Shown here piece after piece: positions 1 through 13,300 of a stretch of 64,000 nt of DNA. Both the position numbers and the translations under genes were made by a program. Every line of letters begins with the position of its first letter. Position 1 is the stretch's first letter. The stretch is from Ficedula albicollis. Taxonomy: Eukaryota > Chordata > Aves > Passeriformes > Muscicapidae. Where the stretch lies: assembly GCF_000247815.1 (NCBI RefSeq), contig NC_021674.1, forward strand, positions 76,881,360 to 76,945,359, in the 5' to 3' direction. The notes under the pieces are model-generated. The model was given only the letters and a program-made list of their open reading frames with translations. It was not told where the DNA came from and made no database searches.

Positions 1-1708
1 TGTTAATCAGAAAGTGTTCAAGAATTAGTAACTTATTAAAAACATGAGTGTTTGTCATTGTTCAGTGAAGTTCAAGAAAAAGTTTCTTGGAAACTTTGCT
101 CAAAATGAGATTCCTTTTTTTATTAAGAATTCTCTCTGCCATGTATGCCCTGTGTAACACAAGAATTCACATGCTTGTGTTCCACTTTTGACATCAATCT
201 TTAGCAGAGTTGCCTGTTCATCCCCAATCAAAGCTAAGATTCTCTGCACATCCTTTAGCCTATGTACATATTTTTGACAGTGATTTTCTTTCTACAGATG
301 AGCAATTGAAAGAATCATCCTTTTACTTTCTTTCTGCAACGACTCTACAGACTGTGATTTTATAAGAATGTTTTGTTCAGTCGTGTTGTTGCTGTCTTTG
401 TGTCTCACTTGTTTTCACTCCCTGTGAACATTCAGGTGCTCAATCTTCATTAGTGCAAATAATCAGGGAAAGGACATGTTAATCTCCAGTTTGTCAAAAG
501 CAATTTTCAAATTGTCTGTTTAGCTATGATACTGAGCTCACTCTTTTTTGGTTATTAGATGTCCTAACAGAGGTGAAGAAAAATATATAGCAGAAGCCTA
601 GCAATGTAACTGTGTGTGAACTGAGAACTGTGAACATTCAGCACATTTTTACATACTGTAGTACTTCTAAAATTAAAATGAAAAAATGACATCCAGCTTT
701 TAATGCAGTGCTAGTTACTTATTTACCAGCTCTACAGGCCCAAAAATTCCCTGGCTCTGTCCATAGTTTGCTAAGACTGTCAAGGGCAGTTTTTTTCCAT
801 TAGGGCATTTTTTTCTCTATTGTTACTAACTCACATTAAGGGCCCTTGGTCATGCTCAGTCATGCTGTCCCTTTGATCAGCACCCAGGTCAAATACCATG
901 AGAACAGCCTTTCAAGAAATGTTTGGCTGTTCTGTCTTCCATCATCCTAACTGCTGGCTCTGCCAACACACTGGCCAGGGATTTCATTACCTTTACTAGA
1001 ATAGGTTCTTTACAGACTTCAAGCTCATCTTTATTAAATCTTCTCCACACATTTTCCCCTACATTCTCCAAAAACCTATCCCAGGGCTTTGTTCAAGTTA
1101 TTTAGTGACCATTCTTCCATCTAAGTAGAGATCCCAAGACTTGAAGCTCTGCAGCTTGGTCTCTCTCCCTCTTTTGGACCTAAGTGTTACCTGCAGAAAA
1201 AATAACATCATTATCCCTCTTAACAAGCCTAAGTTATCTCTGAAGTGTTCAAACTCTTTAATATCAACATAATCTAAAATATTTACTGACTCCCAGAAAA
1301 GCATTCCTAAGATGATCTTAAGCTAACAGTTGGGCTTTATTTCCTTCAAGTTTAAGCACTGTTTGGAGTTTGATTTTTTTATTTGCAGTACCTTCTGGTC
1401 TACAACTCTCTTCTGAGCTGTATTTCTTCTCTCTCATGACAGCTAACTCACCACAGTGGTCAAAAAGGAAATGTAAACCATTCAAACTCACACCATTCTG
1501 AGAATTTCACAATGAGTGTATTAATCCCACCCAGCCATAATAAAAGTTATGGGAATGATACTTAAGCATCTGACTTAACCCTCCACTGAGGTCAAACAGA
1601 GCAGAATGGGAAATGTTTGCCATTACAACCAGTTCATATTTGCACCTTTCTAATTCATTTTTCAAGCTGTGCCAGACCCTTTTTCTACTGGAAGTCAATT
1701 TGTGACAA

Positions 1709-1768
1709 ATATATATTCATATATATATACATATATACATATATATATATATATACACATATATATAC

Positions 1769-1799
<31 letters not shown>
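1709..1799. repeat. AT/CATA microsatellite
   Basis: About 90 bp of alternating TA with scattered CATA units and a single TTCA interruption near the left end. It is a simple dinucleotide-derived repeat. The tyrosine/isoleucine-rich frame across it is only translation of the repeat. Confidence 0.95.
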
Positions 1800-2176
1800 A
1801 AGTGATTCCAATTTTTTTGGTGTTACAATACTTATTTTCTCTATTAAGACAAAAGTACTACATGACTGAAACAGTCCTCAAAAGAGAAATATCTATTTGC
1901 ATTATTAAGTTTTCTTTTCTGGATGAGAGTATTCTTTTTTCCCAGTCTTATACCATATTATGTCTGTAATGAATGCTAAAGTCGCTGAGTTCCAGAAGTG
2001 CAATATTTATTTTTCTTTAGTTTGAAGATGTTTAAGTTAAATTGCATTTAAAAATTTGAACAGTGGGTGTGTTATTTCAGCTTGCAGCAAGCTCCTTGCA
2101 GTCCAGTGCTCCAGTTTACTGTCCAAAGGAGGGACAAGAATATGATGAAATAAAAAAGAAGAAAAAGATTACAATG

Positions 2177-2251
2177 CAAAAAAAACAAAACAAAAACCAA
2201 AAACCAACAAAACAACAACAACAACAAAACACCAAACCAAACCAACAAAAA
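2177..2251. repeat. A/C-rich simple tract with a short (CAA)n core
   Basis: A-rich stretch with interspersed C that becomes a short CAA run in the middle. It may be the decayed poly-A tail of a retroposed copy, but no recognisable element lies immediately 5' of it, so this is only low-complexity DNA on present evidence. Confidence 0.8.
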
Positions 2252-4047
2252 CCCTGTGGGTTTCCCTTCTCTGCAGAATCTCTCTTTAATAATCCTTCAA
2301 GGCAAAATTCAGTTCCTAAGGTCTAAGTCTCTCATAGGTAACTGATGGGTGTCTTGCATCTGTTCTCAAGTAATAAAAGCCAGTCACTTAACTATTTCAA
2401 AAGAATGCTTACCTGAAGTATGCCTGAAACTTAAAACAAATTCCTCTTTTTGAAATAGAATAATAATCACCAGTTTCAGGGGGGCCAAGTTTCTCCTCTT
2501 GTTTTTAATAAATTCTACAGGCTTATTTGTGTGAAAGTTTCCATCAACTGAGAACTGAATTTCAGTTCCATATTATCCTTTGGAGTTGAAACAGGGTGCA
2601 GAGCAAGGTTTGTCATAACACATGAGGGGTACTTGAACTTTTATAATAATACACTATAAATTAAATAGTAGATATGAATGCAGAGAGTAATTGTGTATGT
2701 GCAGCAATATTTCATAGTGATTTTTCATTTATTAATTTGTTTCATTGACTTGATACATCAATATTAAGTCTATATACGAGACAACAAAAGAAAAGGAAAT
2801 AGTTTAAATTGATATTTACAAATATGAAATTACCATGAAGTTCAATGTTTATCAAGAAATGACCTGGTTGAATGAACTGAAAATGGAATCGCTATCAGAA
2901 GCAAATTTCTTTTATCGTAAAGTTTTTGAATTTTTAATGTTTTTATCTTGTTTTACAAATGCTCTGAAGTCAGAAATCTATAGAACATTAATTTATGATT
3001 CTAATTTTAGATAAAAAATTCTGTGATATTTTACGAAGAATATAAAATTTGGCTATAATTGGCAATCAAATATGAGAAATAAATTTGTGCCATCCAGTTA
3101 TGACAATCTCCTGAATTCTATATAAATATTTTTACACATAATTAATAAACTTGAACATTATATAATTGAAATAAATTTAAAAGATCATGGATATTACTCC
3201 ACTTGAATTTTACTTTCTAATTTATTTCACTCTATCTCAATATATTGTTTAGTTCCACAATGATAAGTTTATCTATGATCTCAGTAAGTATCTGAATTAA
3301 TGTTTCTATTATTTAAAAAATTCCTTTCTGAAAAATTAAAAAGTGTAATGTATTTAGCAAAAATAGAGGGGGGGAAATATACATTTTGATCTATTTTAAA
3401 ATAAAAAACATTTAAGCATTTTGAAACCTTTTTTTCCTTTTCTCCCCTTTTTTAAAAATCCTCCTCCCTCTGTTGTTTGGGTTTTATTTTTCATATTTAC
3501 AGTGGTGACAAGTTAAAGGAAGAAACACAGAATTGGTAGAAGTTAATTCTACTAATATTTTAAAAAGTTCTTTCTGATATTTCTTCAAGTTTAAAGATTA
3601 TTTTTTAAACTCTTCAAAAGATTTATGTTTTAAATACTTTTTTGCACACTTGCCTAAATATTATTGTATACATATTCAAAGATTAATTGAAATTGATAAT
3701 TACACTTTAAACATGTTCCTTTCCGGACACAATATGTGTCTTCACACACGTTGATTTTGATACTTAGCTTTTTTCTCTATTTCCTCCTAAAATATATAAT
3801 TTTTTTATTGTTCAATATAGGAACTCAAACTTACAGAGTAAAACTATGTTTCTTTGTTGACAGTTTTTCACTTTTTTAATAACTTATATATTTTTAATGT
3901 GTTTTATCAGCTTTCATTCATTATTCTTCTTCTAGTTCCTCCTATGACTGTTTTTCCCTGGTGCTATTTCTTTTATTTCATTATTGTCTCTTATCCTTCC
4001 TTTCAGCCTTACCAAATTGTGTCTTTCTTCTGGAATCATAAACCTTA

Positions 4048-4072
4048 TTTTCTTTCTTTCTCTCTCTCTCTC
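4048..4072. repeat. Short CTTT/CT simple repeat
   Basis: A CTTT run passes into a CT run and then directly into A8. It is a short low-complexity tract just upstream of the T-rich DNA that precedes the long CR1 copy. Confidence 0.8.
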
Positions 4073-4324
4073 AAAAAAAAGTATTTTTTTTTTCTTTTTT
4101 AATAATTTTTCTGTCCTGCTCCACCCACTTTAACATTTACTTTTTCTCCTCTATTATATCCTGAGAATCAGTCCATGCTTTACTCTCATCCATTTTAACC
4201 AGAGGGACATCTCCACAACCAAGCATATGCAAATTACTCACCAGGCTGAGACATTAGGAGATAAAGGATTTTTTTTTTCTTTCTTAGCTGGAACATATTC
4301 CCAAATCACAGTTCAAAAAAAATA

Positions 4325-7300
4325 TGATGAGAATTTTGCAAATAACCTAGTTCAGCCCCCTGGTCTCAGAGGGATCAGCTATCCAGGATTTGTCCAGAAA
4401 AATTTTGAATACCTTCAAGGTAGTACACAACCTCTTTTGGAAGTTTGTTCCAAAGTCTGACCACTCTTATAAGGAAAAAAAATAAAGTGATTTTATTCTT
4501 TATGTTTGAATGGAAATTCCCATGTTCATCCTGTCTCTCTTGTCCTATCACTGGATACCAATGAGACAAGTCTGGATCCCTCTTCTCTTCTGCTCCCCCA
4601 TCAAGTCTTTAGACATGTTAATCAGCTCCCCCTCAACCTTCTCCTTTCCAGGCTGAACAGTCCCATATCTCTCAGTCTCTATTTGTAAGTCAGATAGAAT
4701 AGTTTCTTAATCATCTTTATGATTCTTTGCTAAATTAGCTCTGTTTTGTCCAAAGTGCTTCTGGTATTGGGGTCCCAGCACTCCAGATGTGTCTCACTAG
4801 GACTGAGCAGAGAGGAAGGAGCACCTCACTTGCTCTGATGGCAATGGTCTTCCTAGTGCAGCCAGGAGTGTTCCTGGGCTTTTTTTTGCTGTCAGAGTGC
4901 ATTGCTGGCTCAAGGTCAGCTTGGTGTCTACCCTGAGTCTCAGGTCTTTCTTTGCCAAGCTGCCTTTTGGCCATTAACCCCCTGGTCCATGGGCTTGCTT
5001 GTCTCCAGGTGCGCAGCTGTGTTTTTCCCCTTGTTGGAGCTCAAAGGATCATTCTTTGCTGCATTCTCCAGTCCACTGAGTCACCTGAGGAAAACCATCC
5101 AGGGTATCAACCACTCCTCTCAATTTCGCATTATCTGGGAACTTACCGAGGGTGGACTATTCCCATGATCTGTGTCATTCATGAATATGTTAAACAGTGT
5201 TGATCCCAGCATTAACCCCTGGGGCAGACACACTGGCCTGCAGCTGGACTTTGTGCCACTGGCCACGAATGCTTGAGCCCATCAGCAAAGAAGGCTTTCA
5301 ATTTACCTTACTGTTCTTTTACCCATCCTGTATACTTCATCAGTTTATGTCTCTAAGGATGTTTTAGCTAAATTAGCTCTGTTTTGTCCAAAGTGCTTCT
5401 GGTATTGGGGTCCCAGCACTCCAGATGTGTCTCACTAGGACTGAGCAGAGAGGAAGGAGCACCTCACTTGCCCTGATGGCAATGGTCTTCCTAGTGCAGC
5501 CAGGAGTGTTCCTGGGCTTTTTTTTGCTGTCAGAGTGCATTGCTGGCTCAAGGTCAGCTTGGTGTCTACCCTGAGTCTCAGGTCTTTCTTTGCCAAGCTG
5601 CCTTTTGGCCATTAACCCCCTGGTCCATGGGCTTGCTTGTCTCCAGGTGCGCAGCTGTGTTTTTCCCCTTGTTGGAGCTCAAAGGATCATTCTTTGCTGC
5701 ATTCTCCAGTCCACTGAGTCACCTGAGGAAAACCATCCAGGGTATCAACCACTCCTCTCAATTTCGCATTATCTGGGAACTTACCGAGGGTGGACTATTC
5801 CCATGATCTGTGTCATTCATGAATATGTTAAACAGTGTTGATCCCAGCATTAACCCCTGGGGCAGACACACTGGCCTGCAGCTGGACTTTGTGCCACTGG
5901 CCACGAATGCTTGAGCCCATCAGCAAAGAAGGCTTTCAATTTACCTTACTGTTCTTTTACCCATCCTGTATACTTCATCAGTTTATGTCTCTAAGGATGA
6001 AGAAAACATCAAAATACTTTTGCCTAAAGTCAAGATTGACCATATTTGCCACTCTCCCCTCATCTACCAAAGCTGTCATTTCATTGTATGAATCTTACCA
6101 GTTTAGTCAAGCGTGAGTTCTGCTTCATGAACAATACTGACTACTCCAAATGACCTTCCTGTTCTTTATGTATTTGAAAACTATTTGCAGGACTATCAGT
6201 TTCTCTACCACTGTCTCAGAAATCAAGGTGAAGTTGATCAGTGTATAGTTTCTGAACCTTCTTTCTGACTCTGCTTGAAGATAGGAGTGACATCTTCTGT
6301 GTTCCATGGTCAGGAGTCTCTCGCAATTAACATACCATTTCAAGAATAATGAATAATGTCCTAGAAATAACATTTTTCAGCTACCTCACCATCTGTGGGT
6401 GTATCCCATCCAGCCCCATGACTTTAGTTCACCCACTTTGTTTAAATATATCCTAACCTGAAACTCTTCAAAGATAAGTCTTTTTTCTCCAGACTTTCCC
6501 ACTGGTCTCAGTGGCCTGAGATTCCTGAAGGTAAACCTTACCAGTAAAGACTGAAGTGAAAAAAACCTTGAGAGATTCAGGCTTTTTCATGCCCTTTTCA
6601 CAATTCCCCTGCCCCATGCAGCAGTAAACCCAGATTTTCTCTAATCTTCCTTTTGTTGCTTATGTAATTGTAGCAGTCTACCTTGTCTTTCATATACTTT
6701 ATTAAATTACTCTTTAGTCTGGACTTGGTTTTCTAATCCTATATTTGCTTGATCATATTTAAATGTATGTCTAAGTTGATCAGACAGCATCTCTTTATTC
6801 CTCTGTGTCACCTTTCCTTCCTTCCTTCTCTCTCTTGCACATTTTCTTTTCAGTCAAGGTCAACATGATTGTCCGTGCTAGACTCCTGACATTTTCTTTG
6901 TATATTGTATATATGTACTTTTGTATTGAGAGGGACTGTTCTTGAGTTTGGAGGACATGAGCCATCTAAAGGACAATGCTTGGATGTCTCTTCTCTCCAG
7001 TACTATCTCCAATGGGATTCTTCCAAGCAGATCCCTGAAAAGGGCAGAGTACTCTCCTGAAGTCCAGGGTTGTGATTCCTCCTCTCAGTGTCTTGAACTT
7101 CTTGAACTCCACCATCTCATGGTCACTGCACTTAAGGTTTTAACCCACCTGATCAGTCCTTCCCTGTTTGTAAGTGTGGACTACAGCAGAATGTGTTCTT
7201 TCAGGGGACCTCGGTTCATCTCTGTCAGGAAATCACCAGTGTGCTCCGGAAGCCTGCTGGAATGCTGCTGTGCTGCTCCTCCAGCACACACTGGGATAGC

Positions 7301-7350
7301 TGGATTTCCCCATGAGGACCAAAGCCTGTAACCCTGCAGACTCTGTTGCA
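4325..7350 (-). mobile_element. CR1 LINE, long decayed copy (ORF2 reverse-transcriptase region to near the 3' end)
   Basis: Reading the minus strand from 7350 to 4325 follows the order of an avian CR1 ORF2. The upstream segment is near 6950-7340. A decayed reverse-transcriptase motif A (NLDF in place of the usual YLDF) lies near 6005-6050. A motif C equivalent around 5121-5150 now reads FPDN rather than the catalytic FADD. The C-terminal region near 4400-4470 still shows WNKLPKEVV. CR1 elements encode an endonuclease and reverse transcriptase and move by target-primed reverse transcription. This copy is dead: there are stops in every frame and the catalytic aspartate pair is lost. It is about 3 kb long, of which 638 bp comes from an internal tandem duplication. 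The ends are approximate because divergence is high. Identification rests on my knowledge of the family; no search was run. Confidence 0.88.
4729..5999. repeat. Direct tandem duplication inside CR1 (two 633-bp copies plus 5-bp spacer)
   Basis: Copy 1 is 4729-5361 and copy 2 is 5367-5999, separated by TTTTA. Comparing the two by eye, I find one difference: T at 4834 against C at 5472. The duplicated part covers the RT motif C equivalent and the region downstream of it, so the element reads motif A, then the duplicated part twice, then its 3' end. The host CR1 is heavily decayed but the two copies are nearly identical. The duplication is therefore much younger than the insertion, or is a false duplication made by assembly. 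Confidence 0.95.
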
Positions 7351-10300
7351 AAGGCATAGCAAAATTCTTCTGTCAGAAAATAGTACAAAAATCCCTAAAC
7401 TAAACCTTCTTCAGAATGCATTTACCTCCTAGAAAATCTTAATCTTTTTTTTTTCTGAATGCCAATATCTCATCTTACAATAATTATACCTGTAATGAAA
7501 ATATTGTTATCAGAAATATCTGTGGTTTTTTGGTTTGTTTTTTTTTTCCTGCTCAAGACTTGGGTTTGTTTTTTCTTTCTCCTGTGTGAATTTTGCACTG
7601 GGGGGCTCCTGTGGGCTTCTTTCCCCATCAGGTCTCTTACAGAACCTGCCCTTTTTTAGGTCTGCTTTCAACAATTTCCAGAAACAATCTGTGATATTTT
7701 TAAAAACATAATCTGGAAATAAATTGTAGAGAAAGGTCCCCATGCCTTCAGGAAGTGTTAGTAAGTGAGTAGGTGGTGTAATGTGGGAGAAACATTAGTA
7801 GCTATACATAGGAATGAAATATGCACAACAAGAATAAAAGGAAGGAATGTGATCAATGCTGCTACCCACACTGTTAGGGATTTTGGATGGGTTGTAATCA
7901 GCTTGACCTCCATACTTTATATGGAGAATTCTAGAAGGTGTAACATACTATTATTAGCATAATTAAAACTGAAAAAGATTTTAAAAACCCGTGATATTAA
8001 AGATTGCAAATTACACTCTATTCAATAACTTCAGCTATACCTTAACACCCCCCTGCTCAAATCAATACATGATGTTATAGCATCATGACATTTTTGATCA
8101 TGTATACATTTCCCCACATTTAAAAATCCTAGGAGAGAGCAGGTATTTTATTGTTTTGATAGAGCATCTGGGTTTTACAGTTTAAAACTCTGTGAAAAAT
8201 AAGTACAAAACATGTGTTGAACTGAGATTGTACTTTCAACAACAAAAAAACCAACAAAAAAGCTACAAAAACTCCTACCCAAATAGGCATCACCTAGTGA
8301 GTAATAACTTCATTTCTGTATAGCTCAGGGGGGTTGCAAGGGGAGTGTGAAAAGTTCATTATTATCAACCAGGAAAAAAAGCGAGTGCTAAGAAGAAAGA
8401 ATCGTATTTCCTATTGGGATTTCTCTCAGACTACATGATTTGCATGAAGGGCGCCACATCAAACACATTGGGTGCCCTTTTTCAAATATTAATGTGAAGC
8501 TTGTTTCAAGTTCTTTCTTGACTTTGTGCCACCTTGTATCAAAGGAACTTAAAAGCAGGACTTGGGAGAAAAACGTACTTTTCCAACTGTTTCAGCACTT
8601 AGCAAAAATCTTTCTGTATTTGATCAGTTCTGCTTCAAACTTTTATTATTTTGACAAATAGGCATATTTTTATAGCTGTGCATTCTATCGCAATATGACT
8701 TGGACTTTTTTATCTTTTTTTTTTTTTCAGGTTTTTCCATTTTTCAGCAATGGGTGTCATAACTCACTCACTCAAAACATTTGTGCACTACATATTTTAA
8801 TTATCTGCCTTAGTCTTTTCTCCCACATCTGATAATTTCTATTGAATATTTATGTATCTGAGGAAGATTATACCAAAGTATGTCCCAGAAAATGGAGCTC
8901 TTATGATTAAATGTGTAGTCTGAACTGTCCTTACCTTATGGATCTTTGTTCCTCTTTTGGTCAATGGGGTGAAATAGGAACCTTTCCAGGATGGTGTGGC
9001 TAAATTAGTTGTCTGAGAGAGGTGACATCAATTTTGCTTCAACAGAAGCAAATTGTTTGTTTTAACTGATTATAAAAAAGACACAATTCCTAGCTTGTAC
9101 TTGAATTACTAATATTTAAATCTAAAGGGTTAAGTAATTCCTACTGAATGTAAATCAATAGCAGCACGAAAAAGAGAATACTAAGCGAGCATAATCTCTA
9201 TATTTTTCCTTCTCTCCTCAGAAGCAAAGAAAGCAGAAGAAAAGTGGCAGGAATTTTTGTTGAGCAATCTAAGCATAAATAAATTTCTCATAAAAATATA
9301 ACAGATAAAATGTATTATATAGCATGAGAGTAGTTATCAGATATAAGAAATTAAATTGTGGAAATTTACAGAACAGCAGTTCTGAGCGAAGTTGGTCTTT
9401 TCACAATGTACAACCCACAGTCTGAAGGATAAAAATATGAAATTGCAATGAAATAAAAAGAAATGCAAGTTGCAATGGGCAATTTAGGAAGTAGCTAGAG
9501 CTATATCCTAGAGCTAAATTTTTTCCACAAAGCCTGGAAAGAAATCTTCACTGAGATCTCACAGGGTATGGTGGACAAAATTTTAAATTTGCAATTATCA
9601 TTCATATTTTTAGGTGAAATAATCACCACACAGAAGAAGCTACTGCAGCATTTTATAAAAAAATCCTTAGTGTTCTGGAGAGTAAAAGTAAACAGATTGT
9701 TTGATCTGTAAGACACAGGATTTCTAAACCCTTTTCCTTATTATTTTTCATTTAAAAATAAGTTAGAGGGAGATTAAAGTGAACTACTGAAAACAAATGT
9801 GAAAAGCCTAACACTGTTACAGAAATCTAGTAAAATTTAGGCCTAATAAATTCTTTATATGCTTATTACACAAAAATTTCTTCACATTGAAATCAACTAG
9901 ATGATTGTTTTTCTTGTAAGTCACAGAAGAAGCAAAGTTTTATAGGATTTTCCTGTTGACGTTTTTATGAAAAAAAGAGTAAAGTTATTAATATTTTTCT
10001 GACCAATCTTTCTGACTATGGTCAGAAGCGAAATAAAATATAATGGTTTTGTCTTTAAAAGCATAGCACACACAGCAGTGAAAGAACAATATGATCATTA
10101 AGAATGGATGATATGGATGCTTTTCCCTTTTTCATAGAGATGAAAACATCTGATTTTAATATACTTTTCTTTTTGTTGTCCTTTCCCTCCGGGTGAGTTT
10201 GCTGTCACCTGTAGGTTGGATGTCTTTTTCATTAGTGTTTATGACCATTTTCTATGGGTTATTTTCTTCCCCTTGACTCAGTTAAATTCTTTGGCATTTT

Positions 10301-13300
10301 ACACATTTTAAAACATTTTAGCTAAAATCATTCATAAAAAAGAGTAAAGCTAAACTATAACATCATGTTGTAATCCTACATAATGTTTCTTGATGCTAGT
10401 TTCTAATTTTAGGCACTAATTACTGTGGGGAGATTAGATTCTGCTGTACAACTTTGGCAGCTCCATATGTATTGAATTAGTCTATATTTCTATTGGAGCA
10501 TATAAAAACAAAATGTACATCTATGAAATTAGTGATATAAAGTTTTATTAGATTCTTCTGCTTGCAATACAACATATCACTAAAAGTATTCTAAGCTGGT
10601 AATGATGGGCAGGAGACATTTTACTACTAAGCTGTGCACTCTCTGTGTAATTTTTGCAGTTAAAACTGACAAACCTGCACTATAAGAAAAGGCCCACACT
10701 AGCAAATTTTTTTTTTTTAATGTTTCCAAGAAATAGAAATGAGGTATTTGGTTATTGGTTTCCATCATTATCAGTAAAATGAAGTTTAGGACAGAAAATC
10801 AACATTGTTTATGCAACTACTCTCACATTCTTTCTACTCCACCACTGTTTCTTATCTATCATAGATCATTTACACAGAAAAGATTCGTTAGGATGACTGT
10901 GTTCTACAGCTGAAAAAAAAGCTGTTTGATTTTCCAAGCTTCCTCCTAACTTACAAGGAAAGGCAGCAGACAATGCTCAATTGAATCTAGTAATTAAAAG
11001 ATTTCTAGAAAGAAAAAAAAAACCAAAATGTTTTCTGCTTCTTATCTTGATTTAGTGACAACCTGGACAACCTGGAGCAAATGTAAACTGAAGAACAGGA
11101 TCACTGCAGTGAGATATTGCAATCCATCCATCTTTAGGCTACAGTTTCTACCTGGTTCAATCATGCTTTATTTTCCTATCAGCTTGTCCTTCTGCACTTT
11201 ATTGGGCATCAACATCCAGAGCTATTATAGAGTATGTTGAAAGGATAAATCTCTGTAGGAGAGGTCTTCCTGGAAAAGACACAGTGTAAGTAGTGGTAAG
11301 CAACAATTACTTCCCATCAGCCTACAAAGACTGTGAGATTATTGAATTATATTTAAGATTGTGTCATGGATGTTGCCCCACTTAAAAAAAATTGCATATA
11401 TATATATACAGATATATGCATTTACATATATGTGTATATATATATATCACATGGTCTTAAATCACTGTGAAACATGGTGCATTACCAAATATCTTTCAGC
11501 AAAGGCAACACACACTTAAGATTCCTGTACCTGTTCCCATGTCATCTGCAACACACTTGCATCAGCAAAAATCTTATGACCACTCCCCCAACCATTCCAG
11601 TTAGACCCTATCTTTCAAAGCCATCAATTTATGAGCCAGTGTACCCCTGCCCACCATCAAGGAGTAGGTTTCAATATTTTGCCCTGACAAGGTTAGAGAT
11701 CCCTGTGCAGAAACATTTTGATTTTGTGTCTTTTACTGTTGTTCCTCTGATACAAAAAGCCCTGGGAATGTTCTACTTTGGGTAGTTCTGTTTCCAGAAT
11801 GCTAAAGCAGCTCTTAGTTCTCTGATAGAAAACAAAACCAAAATGGTGCTGTTTTGCACAGTCGCTAAAAATTCAGTCACGTTTTTAAATTCTACTCTCT
11901 TTGTTTCTGCTTTTTCTTTCGGAGAACATATTGCAATTTCAACCCTTATAAAAACAGGAAAGGGAAAGAACAACTAATTTACTCTCTGCAGTCAGAGCAT
12001 GATAATTTATAAAGACTTAGCTGACAGTTTATTTTTCCTAAGTATTCAAAAATTAATACACACCAAGGTGGCCAAAATTCAGATTATCATTAAAAATAAT
12101 TTCCTGTTCAAGATCTCTGAAACTACATAACACAATGCATTGTGACTGCCAGACTCTGAATTATCATTTTAGAAAAGGACAAAAACCACAATTTACCTTC
12201 ATTGAACACAGCTTCATATCTGTCTTTCCAACTCCAACCTCAGAACACATCCAGTCAGAGGTTTCCTTTCCTGGATTGAATATGAGCTGTTCAGTTTTCT
12301 ACCAGACAGTGGTTCTGGTTAATAAGAGAAAATGTTGTTTTTTATTGTTGGGCACTGGTTCCATGTGGCTGTGTAATCTTATCTTTCTGACTAGCTGCAC
12401 AACCATGACATGTATATTGTACTGCACAACTTGGTGAATATTATGCTAAATCTTGTAACATGACAAAAATGCACTCATAAAATAATGTACAATAATGTAA
12501 TTCACTCCCAGGAAATTTATTGAAACCTTATGTGAAATAATTTTCTGTCTTAACTATTATATTGGATCAAGCCCCTGATGTGTTTGAGAGCCACACTTTC
12601 TCACCTTTTTGCCTCAAATCACATTTTTAGAAATAAAAAGTGTTTCAGATCTGGGTAGAAATATCATGAAAGATCAATTTTTTGTGAAAAAGCAATAGAA
12701 TAGGCATCTTAGTGCATATATCCAAGTTTCTAGGTACTGTTTTCAGTAATTTAAAGTTGGAGTTTACCCCTTGGTATATAGAGTTATGATTTCTTCACAC
12801 TGAGGCCTAATAAAAACTGTATTAACTGCAAATGGGGAGCTATAAAAATCTTGAAAGCCAGTGTTTTAACACATTTATTCCCAACTCAACTAATATTGTA
12901 TAAAGTGTTAACACTAAACACTGGACCACAAGGGGATTACAGGTCAGATTATGCACTCTGTAAGGTCTCAGCCATTTTTTTCTTTGATGCAGTGGATGTT
13001 ATAATTTCCCTTCTCCTTCTGGAAGGGAGTAGAACAACCCATTAGCTATTTTTCACTCTTGTCTCTTTTTTTGAGCAATACTTTATAGAAGGACAGTGTA
13101 TGTGGACAAAAGAATAATTTAGAGACTTACTAAATGAAAAGAGAAATATGCTTTGAGATTACCCTAAGATTTGTTGGGAGAGTTGGTGTATTCCACATAT
13201 TAAAAGAAGAGAAACACAACTATCAAAGTTCTCTGAATACTTACATTTAAACTGACACAATATCCTGTGTAAAGGAAAATATGCTAGAGGTATCCTAGAC

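Larger units (their letters stand above)
1..4320. other. Unique AT-rich non-coding DNA
   Basis: No open frame here exceeds about 90 codons, and none resembles a protein family I know. The block is AT-rich with frequent stops in all frames. The only structured parts are the simple repeats listed separately (1709-1799, 2177-2251, 4048-4072). I see no gene, RNA or promoter that I can support. Confidence 0.7.

Noticed and set aside
1617..1805. 62-codon frame ending in a tyrosine/isoleucine repeat
   Set aside because: It is translation of the AT/CATA microsatellite.
4735..5841. Identical pairs of 79-, 88- and 83-codon frames repeated 638 bp apart
   Set aside because: They look like a duplicated gene, but they are frames inside the duplicated part of a dead CR1. 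The 88- and 83-codon ones are antisense to its ORF2.
6942..7331. 129-codon plus-strand frame
   Set aside because: It lies antisense to the CR1 ORF2 region and shows no independent family similarity.
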